A DNA stretch of 64,000 nucleotides from Sphagnum compactum (GCA_965153455.1 OZ234495.1:1736001-1800000), one strand, 5' to 3'; counted from the first letter of the stretch, positions 12,701 to 24,905 are shown. Notes: generated from the sequence alone by a model not told the origin. Program-made: numbers and translations.

Positions 12701-13498
12701 CCCAACTGTATGCTTCCTTTTCTTAAACCCATCTTGCAGATCTGCCATCTGTTTTGTTTATGGAAGTGCTGGATTCTCTGGGGGGTGTGACGTTAGACTT
12801 GCTTTCTTGTGGACTCCTATATTGGGCTTCAGATTAAGGTTGATGGTTATCCAACATTAGTGTTTGTACTGTTTGGACAAAACATCTGAATGCATGAGCT
12901 TTGTCTCGTTTGCAGCTGTCAAAATTACTTTTATGGCGTGAAATCACCCAGACCACACTGTTAGTGTCAAATTTGCCAGGACCTGCAGAGCAAATCATGC
13001 TGGGTGGCAACCCAATTCTTCATATGTTTCCTGTTGTTGCTGGAATCCCACAGGTGAGCATGTCTTTTTGTAGTGTGTGATCCAAAACCCAAACCTCAAA
13101 AATACACAATGCAAACCCACAAACTCAAAACTAATCTAACTTGCAGCCCTACAGTATGAGAATGAAGATATCATCATGAAATGTATTCTAATCACTTAGA
13201 ATCATCTTCTTGTATGTTTCAGCATGTTGTGTTGATGAAATGGTTAGAGTGATAGCCGACATGGTCCTCTTTTCTATCAGAGCTAGACTTGCAATTTTCC
13301 ACGTCTGGTGTTCTGAAGAGATTCTGTTTTTTCTTGTGGGTGCAGTCCTTTTGTGTCTACATGCAGAGCTACTGTGGGAAGATCACCTTGGTAGTTATGA
13401 GTGCCAAGCACGTCATTCCTGACCCAGAGATAATTATTCAATTTTGCTTTGATGCTCTGCATGAGATGAAAAAGGCTGCTGTTTCCCTCACACGATGA
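9672..13498 (+). CDS. Bifunctional wax ester synthase / diacylglycerol acyltransferase (WSD family), 7 exons, 578 aa
   Basis: Exons by eye: 9672-10049, 10269-10868, 11137-11212, 11866-12047, 12498-12707, 12916-13053, 13346-13498. All introns are GT-AG and the frame stays open. The family esterifies acyl-CoA to fatty alcohol (wax ester) or diacylglycerol (triacylglycerol), usually at the ER. The acyltransferase motif HHxxxDG is present as HHCLGDG at residues 206-212, with PLW at 182-184 and the NDV motif at 329-331. A hydrophobic stretch at about 264-286 fits the membrane segment of plant members. The C-terminal half has the expected RWGN, SNLPGP and VIPDPE landmarks. Residues 1-75 form a low-complexity leader with an alanine run and are weakly conserved. 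Length is slightly above the usual 480-520 because of this leader. The start is the first in-frame ATG and has good context. Introns 3 (653 bp) and 4 (450 bp) hold nothing recognised. The gene is convergent with the Rab-GAP gene. Substrate choice cannot be read from sequence. Confidence 0.88.
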
Positions 13499-14891
13499 TG
13501 GAATTAGGCTTTAGCTGTGAATATTACCATTATTTTTTGGATGTATTCCAATTTCATGGGTGTTTCTTTGCTGTAGCCTTGGGTCAGTTTGTCCAATGTT
13601 CCCACATGTTTTTCATTGTGAACATATTTTGCTTATACTTCAGGAGTGAAGTAACCACCTACAGTTTTGCATTCTACATCTTAGTAGGTCCAGAAGACTG
13701 ACCTGCAAATTGTATGGAAATACTAAATTTTAAACTAGAAAACTAAGATTTAACTAAGTAAAAACTCCACCCTTTGACCAAAATAGTAATCAAGAAATTC
13801 TATATCTACTAAATACCAGCCTGATGTAATTCCAGTTGAAGCACCCAACATCTTGGAAAATCTAATTTACAATAATTTGCTGTTTGATAGATAGTCAAGA
13901 TAACAGAGTTGTAACCTATACTCCCATCATTTTCAGTTTGATAACATTGCAGTAATCATCGTATAGTTACAAAGTGAACATAACATGAACTGTTTAGGCA
14001 AGACCTCTGCATACAGTACAATCTATAAGTCTGTATCAACTGTTTTGCAAGGAAAATAACAAATGAAAAGTTGGGGAAAATGTTGTATAAACAAGTTAAA
14101 TGAAATGAAAGTTAAGTAATATAAATCACCACTACATAAAAATAACAGTTACAAAACTACCCATTAGCCTGCTACTAATTGTAAAAATGTCAATTATATA
14201 GGGGAAAAAAGAAAAACCCCATGCAAGACTTGGCCTTAATATACCCAAATGTAACCTTTTTAAATAACAAAACAATTAGTTCATAACATACATCATATCC
14301 ACCTCTCTGTAGTGTCACATTCATTTCCAGCTTTGCACCGAAATATCATGGAAATAAGAATCTATGAACCTGTTCAAAAACCCAAGCAACCAACCTCCAG
14401 CTTTCTAATAATCTTAAAAGAGAAAATTGTTCATGACACGATTTACTAATACTCTAAGCAAAAGATGTACAAGGCATAAAGAAATATTTCATGTCATCAG
14501 TAGAACAAGTAGACCATGTCTTCAGTTTTATGATATATATTCCACTCAATATGTGAGCTAACTGGTGGTAACTAGAATTTGAAGTGAGCCGCAACTGTTC
14601 ATGATGGGAGTAAACCCACTGACAAGTTTTGAAGCCTCAATCGACCATTTTCCAAAGCTGGGAAGAAGTCTCCTTTAGTGTGACCTGTCCCTACTAACAT
14701 TGGCAGGGAGATGTTGGCAGTGAGTTTGCTGTGTGTGCTCCCATGTGAGTTCATGTGAAAAGGTTGCACACTTTCAGAGGTCAAGCATTTGTTCCCAAAT
14801 GGAGTGCATAAACATGAGTAATAACCCTCCATCAGATAGAAATACTCCAAGCAAAAAATGCACTAGCTTTTGTAGTAGAAATCTTATCCTC
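13499..14891. other. Convergent intergenic region
   Basis: 1.4 kb of AT-rich DNA lies between two converging stop codons. It must hold the 3' UTRs and polyadenylation signals of the wax synthase (+) and Rab-GAP (-) genes. No gene or repeat was recognised. Confidence 0.7.
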
Positions 14892-17800
14892 TCAACTCAA
14901 ACCATCAGCAACTCGGAGCAGATGCTGGATGTCTACAGCAGGGTAGTGTTGAAGAAGCTTGAGATTAGTGGTGAAGTCACCAGCCAGTAGCCGGCTTCTC
15001 TCACAAAGAAGCATTGCACAGCATACACGAAGCAGAATCTCCTGCAGAATTATGCCCCCCAACACATTTATATCCGCTGTATCGGAATTCTCCATAGACA
15101 CTAAGACTGTCAAACTGAGAAAATGTATAGAAACTACATATTCATGACATCAGAAGTGTCACTCAGAATCTTCTTGTGGATACACCTTGAGGATCTTCCT
15201 CAATAGAACAAAGACAGACACTCACCAGTGGGCCATCAGGATTGCTAAGAAGAGAATCCCAGAGACGGAGTGAGTCAAAAAAGCTGAACTCCTGTGTCAG
15301 AAGTAGAGTTATCCACCTGAACGCATAAAACTGTGGATTTACCTGTTGGAAAATGACGCGTAAACATCACACATCCTTTGACAAATGAGATTCTATGTGA
15401 CACTAACCTGCTCATCTGTCAACCCAAGTCACATCTCTGCCCCCACCATAATCTAAAATAAATGAATCCCCTTTGCAATCCAGTGATCGACCAAATATAT
15501 CAATGAGATTGCAGATTCAAAAGTATCCATGCCAGTTCTGGCCAAACCAAAGCAATATAACAAGAATGAGTGGTGGTCATATCACCACTATCATGGATGG
15601 CAGTGACTAGCTGCCATTACTCCACTGACTTCATCACCAGTTGAGAGTGGATGTAGATAAGTATATAAGAATCCACTCAAAACTTAGGGCAAAAAGTTGT
15701 GTCTTGAGTTTCTGTAATATTTCTCGGTCTTGATGAGGAAGACTTGGTCATGATGTTGGCTAGCTCTCAAGAGGCAATCAAGAGCTCCCGTGAACTGAAT
15801 GAACCCATCTGACCACCAGTCACAACTGTGACATAACGGAATTCTGAGCTTGGCTCTACCACCTAGGGCATATCTTATCAAGCGATTGGTTTATCCTTAC
15901 CCTTTATTCAGAGACATTTACCTTGGAAGTATATTCCAGATGTCGCCACAGTTCTTCATCCTGGCGCCGAAGCAGTGCATTGAGTTGAGCTATGGTAGAC
16001 CGTATGCCAACTGCACTGTTGTCCAGTTGCTGACAAAAGTGATCCCGGAAATCACTCAGGAGCTCCACAAAGCAGAAGAAAGCATCCTCCTCTGCATGTG
16101 CCTGGCCATCTCCCACACCCATTACTGCATATTAAGAACCATCATGCATTGCCGTCAGTGCCACCTGAGAATGCAGGGAACCACTTATCATGATTTTCCA
16201 GTCAATCACCACCCTGAACACTACAACAGGAAACTATGGCACTTACCGCATTGTCTTCATCCTTGTCAGTCTTAAATACATAGTAGAGAGGAGCCAAAAC
16301 CTCATTCATTCCTTGCACATACCGAATCCCTGGGTTTAACTTTGCAAATATGAAGAGGATGCGTTTTAATGCCTCCTGACAAAGAACCATCCCAACTGTT
16401 ACAACAAAGTCTGACTTATCCCATGTGGTCAATGTTTATAACCTACTTGCTAACTCTATGGAAGATCAACAGTTCTTCATTAAGTCTGTTCACAAAGCAT
16501 CCGTTGTGTTCTTACTGTAGGTCACGATTCATGCATCAACTAATATGAAGGAGATGGGATAGCGCAAGGGAAACAAACTACATTGCTAGAAGCAAGGTCT
16601 GAAGAAGAAACAAGGCAGAAGGTAACAAGAAACCTGATTTTCATAAGCATAGGCTGTGGGCCCACAGAAAAAGTCCATGTCTGGATGTGTTCGTTTCACA
16701 TCCCGATTGATCTGCTCTGCTAGCTCTGTATCCTGCCCCAATTCCCATACTCTGAGACTACTCATTCCTAGACCCCATGGGACTTAGACATTTGTCTTAG
16801 ATGACATCAGGAACACAAGAGTATCCACATGTCCTTTGTTTGACTTGGGTCACCAAGCAACCCCTGTATTTTGCGGTATCATATGACAAATATTATCTCC
16901 TGCAAAAAGAAGTTTGTTTTGTGGTTCTTGTACCTTAATACCGTAGGTCAATAGTCATTCAAACAAATACACAAATGAGAGTAAAAGCAGATCATGAAAG
17001 GGGCCACAAAATGGATGGGAATAGAAGGGCAGGTTCACTTTTGAGAATTCGTTTTTGTGGGTGTCCTAGCAGTAACTGACCTGAAAAAACTGGTGCCAAA
17101 CACTGCTGCTGCCAAGGCTCAGAGGGTGATCATCATGAGTGATTTCATGACGCAACAAAAGGCCCTCCTTCGCTTCCATGTCTGCAGCCTTCATAGCTTC
17201 CATCTGCTCCTTCCTTCTTGTCACTTCTGACTGCAGATACATAGCACATGCTAAACTACCCAATTTAGAACCACCTCAACCCAGTACTCTCTCATCCAAC
17301 ACTCATCAAACTCCAAACACAGCACCATGTGGACAAAATGTGCACTGTCAACAAAAATGTGCACGTCTATTTGATCCATGAAAAACAATGACCAAAGTCA
17401 TACCGGATTTATGATCATTTCATTGCGAAATATTAGGTACTCTGCACGTTTTTTTGCTAGCTCTGTGGCCCAGTCATCCTGGTTTTTGGGCAAGTAGCCC
17501 AGAAGGACCTGCATAGTTTTCTTTCGATTGTCAATAACCTATGCCCCAATGACTGTAGAGATGGAAAACAGTTCTCTCTACTCATGGAACCACCAAAATT
17601 TTGTAATCCACAAAGGAAACATACCATTTATGGCCGGATTCAGTCACAAACCCCAAAGATTTCATAGCCATTTGTCATCCTCTCAGAAACAATAAACACT
17701 GCACATTGTCATGCTTGTACCCTCTTATTGTTTCCTCTTCCCAGATTATGCAGAAGAGCACTTCAAAAAAGTTGAACTGCATATCACCCACCTTCCAAGA

Positions 17801-19275
17801 GATTGCCCGTATGCTTGCAGAATCAGGGATCCCTTGAGATGACAACCGTTGCAACTCTGCTAGATGTATTCGTCTCCTTGATAGCTGCTTCCACAAAACA
17901 CAAATTAATCAGCAATCACTGACAAGCATGTCTCTGAGAATGCAGAGAAATCTCCACAATTAACATTTTGAAGGTAACCATTCTGTCCATTCCACCAAAA
18001 TCAAAACTAACATGACAAGAATGAGTGCAGTCATAACCTCATGAGTCTCGCCTACAAAGTGTCAGACCATCACCTTCATGAATAGCAGAACCAAACAAAA
18101 CTAAAACCCAGTAAAGTAACAATGCTGCAATATTTGTTTCAGCAGTTAATTCCATGTTTCAACAAGGAGAAGTGGGACTGGAAACAAAAGTAAGAAGTGA
18201 TGGCAAAATTCACTCCAGTGGAGCATGAGGGGGCCAAAATCTAGGCAATCAAAAAATAAGCCTTCAATCCAGGTCAAATTTGGGGTCTACAACCATGACA
18301 AGAAAAACCCTAAGGAGGGTGTTTTGTTGCTGCAGCTATTTGGATCTGATGTTCTACAGCATATCTACCTCAGTATTAAAAAGTGTGACCCAAAAGTCAT
18401 AAGATGCAGCACTTTTGTCCGAATTCTCATCCACAGTAGGCGACAATGGTTGGGGTGATCCAGCACTTGATAATGTGGCTTGATTGGAATTCAACCAAAT
18501 CTGCAATTATACCATTCAACAATAAATGAGCCCCAAATGCATGTGATAAGAGTCCAATCAACTGCAACCTGGACACATATCTCATCTTTTGCATTTAGGA
18601 CTCCAAGCACTGGATAGATTCAGAATCCTTTCAAGCTGAACAACACGGTTCACTTTAACATAAAAAGAAAGCACACTGACGAAGGGACTAACAGTAGCAA
18701 TGTCAAAAACTCAGGCTTCCACTTGGATTTCCAGTGCAGGGAAGAAGAATTCTCAGGACTATGGAAATCCAGATTGATTGAAACCAACAGTGGCAAAAGT
18801 TCTTCAAGCAGCATGCAGGGATTTGACACAGAGGGTTTTTACCCAGAAAAGGCAGCTCCTCAAATTGTGCTAGGGAGGACGGGCTGACAAATCCACATGT
18901 TACAAAATAAGAGTGCCAAAATAATTTTAAAAAAAAAAAACCACCATCATGTTCATACAAGAGAAAGCAATAAAATTTCACCTGCTGAGAAGAAGCTTCC
19001 AAACCATTCCCCCGAGCTTGGTTCAATGCATCTGTTTGCTGAGCTCCTCCTCCTCCTCTGACAGTCCCACCACTGCTGCTGCTTGGATGGTTATCCTCCT
19101 GAGCACCAATTTCTGCTAAAGGAGGTGCTGATTTGTCTCTTTGAATAGTGCCAATCTCCTTGAAAGAATATGAAGATCTTACAGGTGATCTAGGCTTGGA
19201 TGCCCAGGCTGCACTGTTGAGCCAAGCTGGAACAGGCTTGGGTGGTGGCATGCTACTACTACTTCCCGCGGCCAT
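14892..19275 (-). CDS. TBC-domain Rab GTPase-activating protein, TBC1D13-like, 9 exons, 438 aa
   Basis: Exons in coding order: 19275-18982, 17884-17792, 17508-17404, 17230-17081, 16732-16634, 16375-16247, 16101-15922, 15342-15226, 15041-14892. All have GT-AG borders and phase 0. TBC proteins speed GTP hydrolysis by Rab proteins using two catalytic fingers. Both are present: IxxDxxR as INRDVKR (Arg finger R228) and YxQ as YVQGMNE (Gln finger Q268). The order GIPD, DHPL, AKLNPGI, EEDAFFCF, PQFYAFRW, LRLWDSL, VCCAML and GDFTTNL matches TBC1D13 (human protein about 400 aa). Residues 1-98 are a Ser/Pro-rich plant extension with no domain seen. The exon 7 acceptor was set at GCCAG before 16101, because the alternative CAG nearer the ATGGGT would give an in-frame TAA. 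Exon 2 could start one codon earlier. Intron 1 (1.1 kb) shows nothing special. The target Rab is unknown. Confidence 0.9.
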
Positions 19276-19980
19276 TAGTCTAGAAGATTAGGTACTCCAG
19301 CTTCATGTGCGATCACATCCTCGTAGGTATCATTTGTCGCTTGTTCTCCTCCAACTCCTTTCGTGGGTTCCCCCCTCCCCACTCTCCTCTCACAACAAAA
19401 CCCTACCCATCAATCAACCAAGAACGTTCTTTCCGCTTCTGTTTGCCACCAACACAAACCCTAAAACTGAATAGGAACAGATCGACGACACTCAAGCCTC
19501 AAACTCCCGCAGCTCAGAAAATGCCAAGAAAGATTGAACTCACAATTCTCCACTCCAATCTGCTGTAGACACCACCATGTACACCAAATTCGAGCTCCCC
19601 AATAAAAAGATCAAAACAATGGGGAAGAAAGGAAGAAAGAAATCTGCCAACCCTAAAAAAAGAGAGAGCCGATTCTTCAAAGTCGCTGCTTCCTCAAAAC
19701 GCGAAGATAACAGACGCAAATTTGCGAACTCTCCTACAGTGAAATCAACTTCCCAGAACTCCGAAAAACAGAGCAACAAAATCGGTCATCGCTCGCTCCT
19801 CTCCTCTTCACGGCCCTTCGCGTGCGTCCCTTGCTTGGAAGAGCACTGAACCAGTTGGAGCGACGACCGGGACCGGATATAGCCAGGAAAGGCAACCGGG
19901 TGACGCCGGTAGTGCGGTCTACACGCCACCTACGCCAACCGGGTAACGCCGGTTTTCCCACTGGAGACTGGATTCCGGAA
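19276..19980. promoter_or_regulatory. Upstream region of the Rab-GAP gene, with paired 16-bp dyad motif
   Basis: This stretch is more GC- and CpG-rich than its surroundings and is the likely promoter and leader of the Rab-GAP gene. At 19895-19910 and 19938-19953 it carries ACCGGGTGACGCCGGT and ACCGGGTAACGCCGGT. These are near-identical, each has an ACCGG/CCGGT dyad, and they are spaced 43 bp start to start (four helical turns). No known factor is assigned. Short open frames here have no protein features. Confidence 0.5.
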
Positions 19981-20049
19981 TCCAACAGTACCTAATTTTT
20001 TGGGCATTAAAACTGGAGACCAAGGATCAATGTTTTCTTTGTCAATTTT

Positions 20050-20250
20050 GTGTTATAGCCAAAGTGACGATCATCCACAGGAAGATTTTAGCCAAATCTG
20101 GCTACAAGTTAAATGTGAAAGTAATTTTATAAAAAAAAATTCTTCAATATTTTTGGCTATCTACTTAAACCATGATTAGAATTCTGGCGATTTAAAAAAA
20201 AATTTCCATCATATCTTTCTTTAAAATCTTATGGCTATTCTGGAAAATCT
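20050..20250 (+). repeat. TGGCGA/AGCCAAAT dispersed repeat, good copy
   Basis: Order of landmarks: AGCCAAAGTGACGATCATCC, ACAGGAAGATTTTAGCCAAA, TCTGGCTAC, TTCTTCAATATTTTTGGCTA, TCTGGCGATTT. The same order occurs at 41370-41640 and, inverted, at 42070-42510, with weaker copies at 8340-8590, 28770-29030 and 44205-44340. Confidence 0.7.
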
Positions 20251-20504
20251 CAAAAGGCATAAGATTTAAGCACATTTAAATTTTAATGTTTCATTTTGGC
20301 TATATATATATATATATATATGGGAATCTACACTCTGGGTCTGGACTTCTGCAATCTATCTTTGCAGTTGCATTTGGGAGACGTACATTTTCTAAGCTGC
20401 TTAGTACTGTTTGGAGTCACATACTGAGCACCATTGGAGATGCTTTTAGGTATATTTTATTCATAGACGACTGCAAAATGAAACCAGCTTTTCAGATTTG
20501 TTGG

Positions 20505-20690
20505 CCTTGCCTACCAAGGCAATGATATTGTGTTCAGATTCATTATAGAGTATTAAGGGATTTTGGCCCCCAGGTAATAAGTCTATTTTTATATGAGGAT
20601 TTTTGAAAGATGATATTTTGCCTTGTGTTGAAACTTGAGCTTAGTCATAGAGTTATAATATCTTGAAGGATTTTGGTTTGATTTTTTGAC
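20505..20690 (+). repeat. Dispersed repeat, copy matching 43555-43742
   Basis: Shares long near-identical runs with 43555-43742 in the same orientation, for example CTACCAAGGCAA, GGTAATAAGTCTA/GGTAATAGGTCTA, TTTTTATATGAGGATTTT and GTTATAATATCTTGAAGGAT. An upstream part (about 20408-20440, ACATACTGAGCACC) also matches 45785-45810. It is non-coding. Confidence 0.75.
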
Positions 20691-22537
20691 AAAGAAATTG
20701 GGAAAATTTTGGAATTTTGTTTTCCCTAGTGTACATGTGACTAAATTTGCTAAATTTTTGAGTTAAATTTCGCCAAAATTTTGATATGAAAAGATTGAAA
20801 AAAGAAAACACTAAGCCTACCCACATAATTCTCTTTCTAAAATAAAAGGAAAATATTCTTTTCAATTTTTAAAATTTGCATTAATTGCAAGCATCCTAAG
20901 AGGGATTTAACATTAAATGGCAACAAGGTTCAAAAACTTGTCCAAAAAGTGAAAATTTTCGCACTAAAAAATTGCCCCCAAATTAAAATCCAAGTTGCAA
21001 ATGTGCTAAAAAAAAGTTGAATATTTTTCCAAATTTGATTTTTTCCTCCCAAAAAAAGGAATATACGACCAATTTTTAACGTTTTTCACATTTATGTGAA
21101 AATTTTCACCAAAAAAAGGGCTGATAAGAGGCTTGTATTTTGTCACGTTAGCTTCCACCAATATTTTACGATATTAAAAAAAATAAAATAGAATGTTGGG
21201 TTTCAGCTTCAATAGTTTTCATAACGTAATACGGCCTTCCAAGGGTTCATGAGTATTGTAGACAAGGGTTAACTTCCACATTCACAAAACCAATAATTTT
21301 TTGTCAAAATATTAAATCATGATGTACAACTTAGTGTACCATGATATCGTTATATGAGTAGGGAAATTATTCAGATTGAAGCATGAAATAATTACAATGG
21401 TTTTTTAATGCCTCAAAATTCATATTTTCACAAAAATTCCTTTCAATATTTCAAGAGTTATTTAATGACAAAACTGACCCTCGGTTAAGGCGGCTCAAAC
21501 CTTTTGGTTCAAATTTTGATGCGCCAATTGGAAGGGCAAATGTCTTGCTAAATTTATTTATACACCGCTTCATTGTTTGTTTTGCTAAAATTGAATTTGG
21601 ATTGCCTAACATCTTACACTCCAAAGGCTGATTAATGGGTATGGCCACCATCATAGGATGAAAATCTCAAAATTAATTGGCATTTGTTAGTTAGACATTG
21701 TGGTTTAAGATGATGGAATTGATGATGACTATTTTTGATTGTCACCAAACATGATATGTATGTATGAAGAAAGGTTGTTTGTTTTGTAGGTTTTGTTTGT
21801 CAAGTGGAGATCTCCTAAACCATGGCACCCTCCACCATGCTTTTCGCCCTTGGAAAGCACTCAATGAGTAGTGATGCATTGAGGTGATGTGATAATGTTT
21901 AGACTTATGTTGCGAAAGTTATTAAATATCAAATAGTTTTGTCATTGAAAATTTAATGAAATCAAAATTAATCTTTTTAGGGAAATTGGGGCAAGATTGT
22001 GGTATTTCTAGAAAGCCTTAGACAAGAGGGTTTTTTTTGTGTGGTGATTTTATAATTTTTAGACCTAAGGTGACAGGAGATATTGATCTCAAAGGAGAAA
22101 TTAGTTGGGTAAAAAGTTTCACACTTGGGCCCACTACACACCTTCCTTTAGATCACAAGGTAAGTTAGCGAAACACAACAAATTTCTGTCTATGAGAAAA
22201 CCTCCAAAAAAATTGCTAAATAATGTTTGTTCAGAACATTCGATTGTGTACACAATTATTATCTGATCTGCTTGACAACTGATTACTAGAAGAATTGCTG
22301 ATCATAATAATCGCAGCAAGAACTCTCCAAGTGATCTGGTCACCAAAGGAAGAAATCCATGTACATCTCTCTCACTCACCATGCGTAGTAGTTCAGAATC
22401 ACAGAATCACTAGCTAGATCTCTCACCCATGAGACAGAGTTTCCTCATAGGAAACAGCAGCAACATGTATGTCAATAAATAAATAATAGACTAGGTTACA
22501 GATTTGGTGCAGATGTTGTTGTTGTTCTTCAGCTGCT

Positions 22538-22816
22538 TCAGATGGGCAGGCAGGATGCAACACGAGGGTAGACCACTGCAGCGGGTTGAGCCATGATGCG
22601 ACGTCCCTTCGCATGTCGGAAGCAGTACACGAACGCACCCACTGGCCACTCCACAGCTGCCGCCACTGCGAAAGCGATGAACCCCAGGGTTGGGCCCAGA
22701 ATCCTGCAATGGCAAGGGTTACGCACACTACCGCATTCGAAGCACAAGGGCACACCAAATGGACAGCAGGCGGGGTCTCTTGCTCCAGCTGTTGTGGCTG
22801 CAACTGTGCTGCTCAT
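22538..22816 (-). CDS. Small Cys-rich single-span membrane protein, 92 aa, function unknown
   Basis: The frame reads from ATG at 22816 to TGA at 22538-22540 with no intron needed. Coding GC content is clearly above the flanks. The N-terminal half has six cysteines (C17, C18, C25, C28, C35, C37). One hydrophobic segment follows at about 41-65, then a basic RHAKGRR stretch and a C-terminus with VVYPRV and PI. I have a weak memory of small plant proteins sharing the WPVG...RHxKGRRI...VVYPRV pattern, but cannot name a family. A TATA box 315 bp upstream (23131-23140) supports a real transcript. Competing frames on both strands overlap it, but only this one has a TATA-consistent start and a coherent membrane topology. 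Confidence 0.6.
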   Translation of the reverse strand: MSSTVAATTAGARDPACCPFGVPLCFECGSVRNPCHCRILGPTLGFIAFAVAAAVEWPVGAFVYCFRHAKGRRIMAQPAAVVYPRVASCLPI

Positions 22817-23130
22817 CTTGTTGTTTGTTGCGTTTGTTCTTTTCTTCTGTTTTCAGCTAACAAATTTAGCTGGAGACTAAAAAAAGTTGTGCACAACACT
22901 CCACACGTACTCCACCCAAAGGAACCAAAAACCCAATAAAATTTACAGTAGCTCCTACAACAATTTGCCAGTACTTGATGGTATTAAGTAGCTGCTGCTG
23001 CAGCAAAAAAAGAAAAGAAGCTGTGATTGAAGACCAAAACTATGAAGGAAAAAAACGAGTAGCAAGTTTTCCTAACTCTGTGAGTACTAAAACAAGTGCT
23101 GGAATGAGAGATGAATGTATTTGTGAGGGG

Positions 23131-23140
23131 ATTTATATAT
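23131..23140 (-). promoter_or_regulatory. Probable TATA box of the small membrane protein gene
   Basis: On the minus strand this reads ATATATAAAT. It lies 315 bp upstream of the ATG at 22816, so transcription would start near 23100 and leave a leader of about 285 bases, possibly with an intron. The leader holds a CTGCTGCTGCAG stretch but no other recognised signal. Confidence 0.5.
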
Positions 23141-24589
23141 GTATATGGGTGCAAGAGGACAGCTCAAAGGGCAGTGTGGGCTACAACGTGGCGATTGGGT
23201 GTTGAGCAGTGAATGGAAGAATGGCAGCTTGCAGCAACCTCTTCTGCAACAGGAACCCGACAGCTCCGATGTGGCATGGAAGAAGGGAGGGAGGGAGGGA
23301 CGATGGCTGTGCATGTGACACTTGGTGTTACACTCGTCATGCTCTCATTTTTCCTTACAAAACCTGATTTTTTGGAATTTTCAGCAGCAGAAATCACTTT
23401 AAACTCGCTATCTCCGGCATTCTGAATCCAAATCTTACCAAATAAATTCCATTAAATTCCTTCTCATCAATTCCAACAACACCAAAGGCACATACATTCC
23501 AATTCCTCCCAAATTTTCAGCTACAATTTAATTTTAATTTAATTTTCAGTGAAGAAATCATTCAATATTTAAAAACTTTTGCACCGCAAGTCCGAATGTC
23601 ATGGAACCAAGCCCATACACCCCTCCTCATCGAGAGCTTTCCAAAGACACCAAGTACACGATCTGAAGCATCCCGGTTCGGTGGATCTCATAACTACAAA
23701 ACAAAACAAACTACCTTTCTTCATACATAGATATAAATCTTAACTAGTGTAGCTTGTGTTGTCAGAGTGCAAATGTGAACAGGTTACCCAACTAAATTTT
23801 CCTTCCAAAACCATTGTCTAGTAATTTAATTGATTTTTCAATGACAAAAACCACTCAAATTTAATCTCTCTTGCATCTCATGTCTAAAACCTTTCAAATT
23901 ACCTTCATTAAATCTTACTCATCAAGGGCTTTCTTACAACATCAAAAGTGTGCCCAAATTCTCTTATAAATTTTAGTTTTGATTTAAATGAATTTTTAAT
24001 GAAGATTTTGTTTTCAACATTCAATAAGTTTTGCATTGTGAGTTGAAACATTATGAAACCAACTTGGGCTTGCCAATGGTACCAAGAGTGCGGCAAGAGG
24101 TGCCTTCGTTTGGGAGATCTTAACATGACAAACAAACCAAAACAAAGAAACAATCTTCCTTCATAGATCTTAATGCTTAAGCATGGATAAAGTTTGGGTG
24201 ATTCCAACCCTTAGTTCATTGTAGCTGGACCATGGATGAACTAGGAATTAGAACCAATCAAATCATGCCTACTTTCTAACATGCTTTCATTAACATCAAA
24301 AAGGTTTTCGCAAAGCTTGCAATAAACAATGGATTGCACTTAGCAACCCTAAAACAACGTTCCCAAAAACAAACCAAATAACACATGATTTCCTAATGTT
24401 GCCTAGTTCGTTTTTTTAAAGAGGATTTTTGATCTCAATTTTTTACACTATTTTTTGGTAGGTTCTTGAGGTGTGAGTTTGAACTTGGCTTTTCAAATGT
24501 CTAAATAGTGTTGGGTGGTTTTCACCATTAGGTTTGGTTTCAGTTGATTATAATTAGATTTTTCAATAAAAACTAGTGGTTTTCATTTT

Positions 24590-24905
24590 AAGTGAACATC
24601 AACTCCTTGAAAATTGTTTAGGATATCATTTCGTCCCAACTTTGATATTCAAGGTGGCTATGGGGTGGACAAGGTTTGAATGTTGGGTGGTTTTCACACC
24701 AAGGTTGGTTTTTAAACCTATTATCAAGTTGGTTCTTTCAATGAAAATTGATGGTTTTAGTTTAAGTGAGAATCATTCTAGAGAATTGTGTAGGTACCAT
24801 TTTGTCTCAACTCTGATACCTAAGGTGGTTATGGGGTGGACTAGGATTGTTTAGGGTATCATTTCATCTCAACTTTGATACCTAAAATGGTTATGGGGTG
24901 GATTA
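24590..24905 (+). repeat. Degenerate tandem repeat, about three units
   Basis: A unit containing TTTAGGATATCATTTCGTC, CAACTTTGATA and GGTTATGGGGTGGA recurs with changes around 24620-24670, 24790-24842 and 24848-24905. It is non-coding and spacing is irregular. Confidence 0.65.

Larger units (their letters stand above)
19985..22420. other. AT-rich intergenic region with repeat copies
   Basis: Contains a TGGCGA/AGCCAAAT repeat (20050-20250), a TA microsatellite (about 20300-20320) and a copy of a second repeat (20505-20690). A TTTAACATTAAATGGC string lies near 20906. The rest is AT-rich with no coding signal. The 3' UTR of the small membrane protein gene should lie at its right end. Confidence 0.65.

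Noticed and set aside
16102-16122. Earlier acceptor for Rab-GAP exon 7 at the MGVGDGQ frame
   Set aside because: With the phase-0 donor of exon 6 it would read a TAA at the junction. The acceptor before 16101 gives the conserved HAEEDAFFCF.
22423-22803. 126-codon frame overlapping the small membrane protein, and plus-strand frames at 22586-22939
   Set aside because: Overlapping frames of a GC-rich coding stretch. They lack membrane topology or family-like motifs, so the 92-codon frame was preferred.
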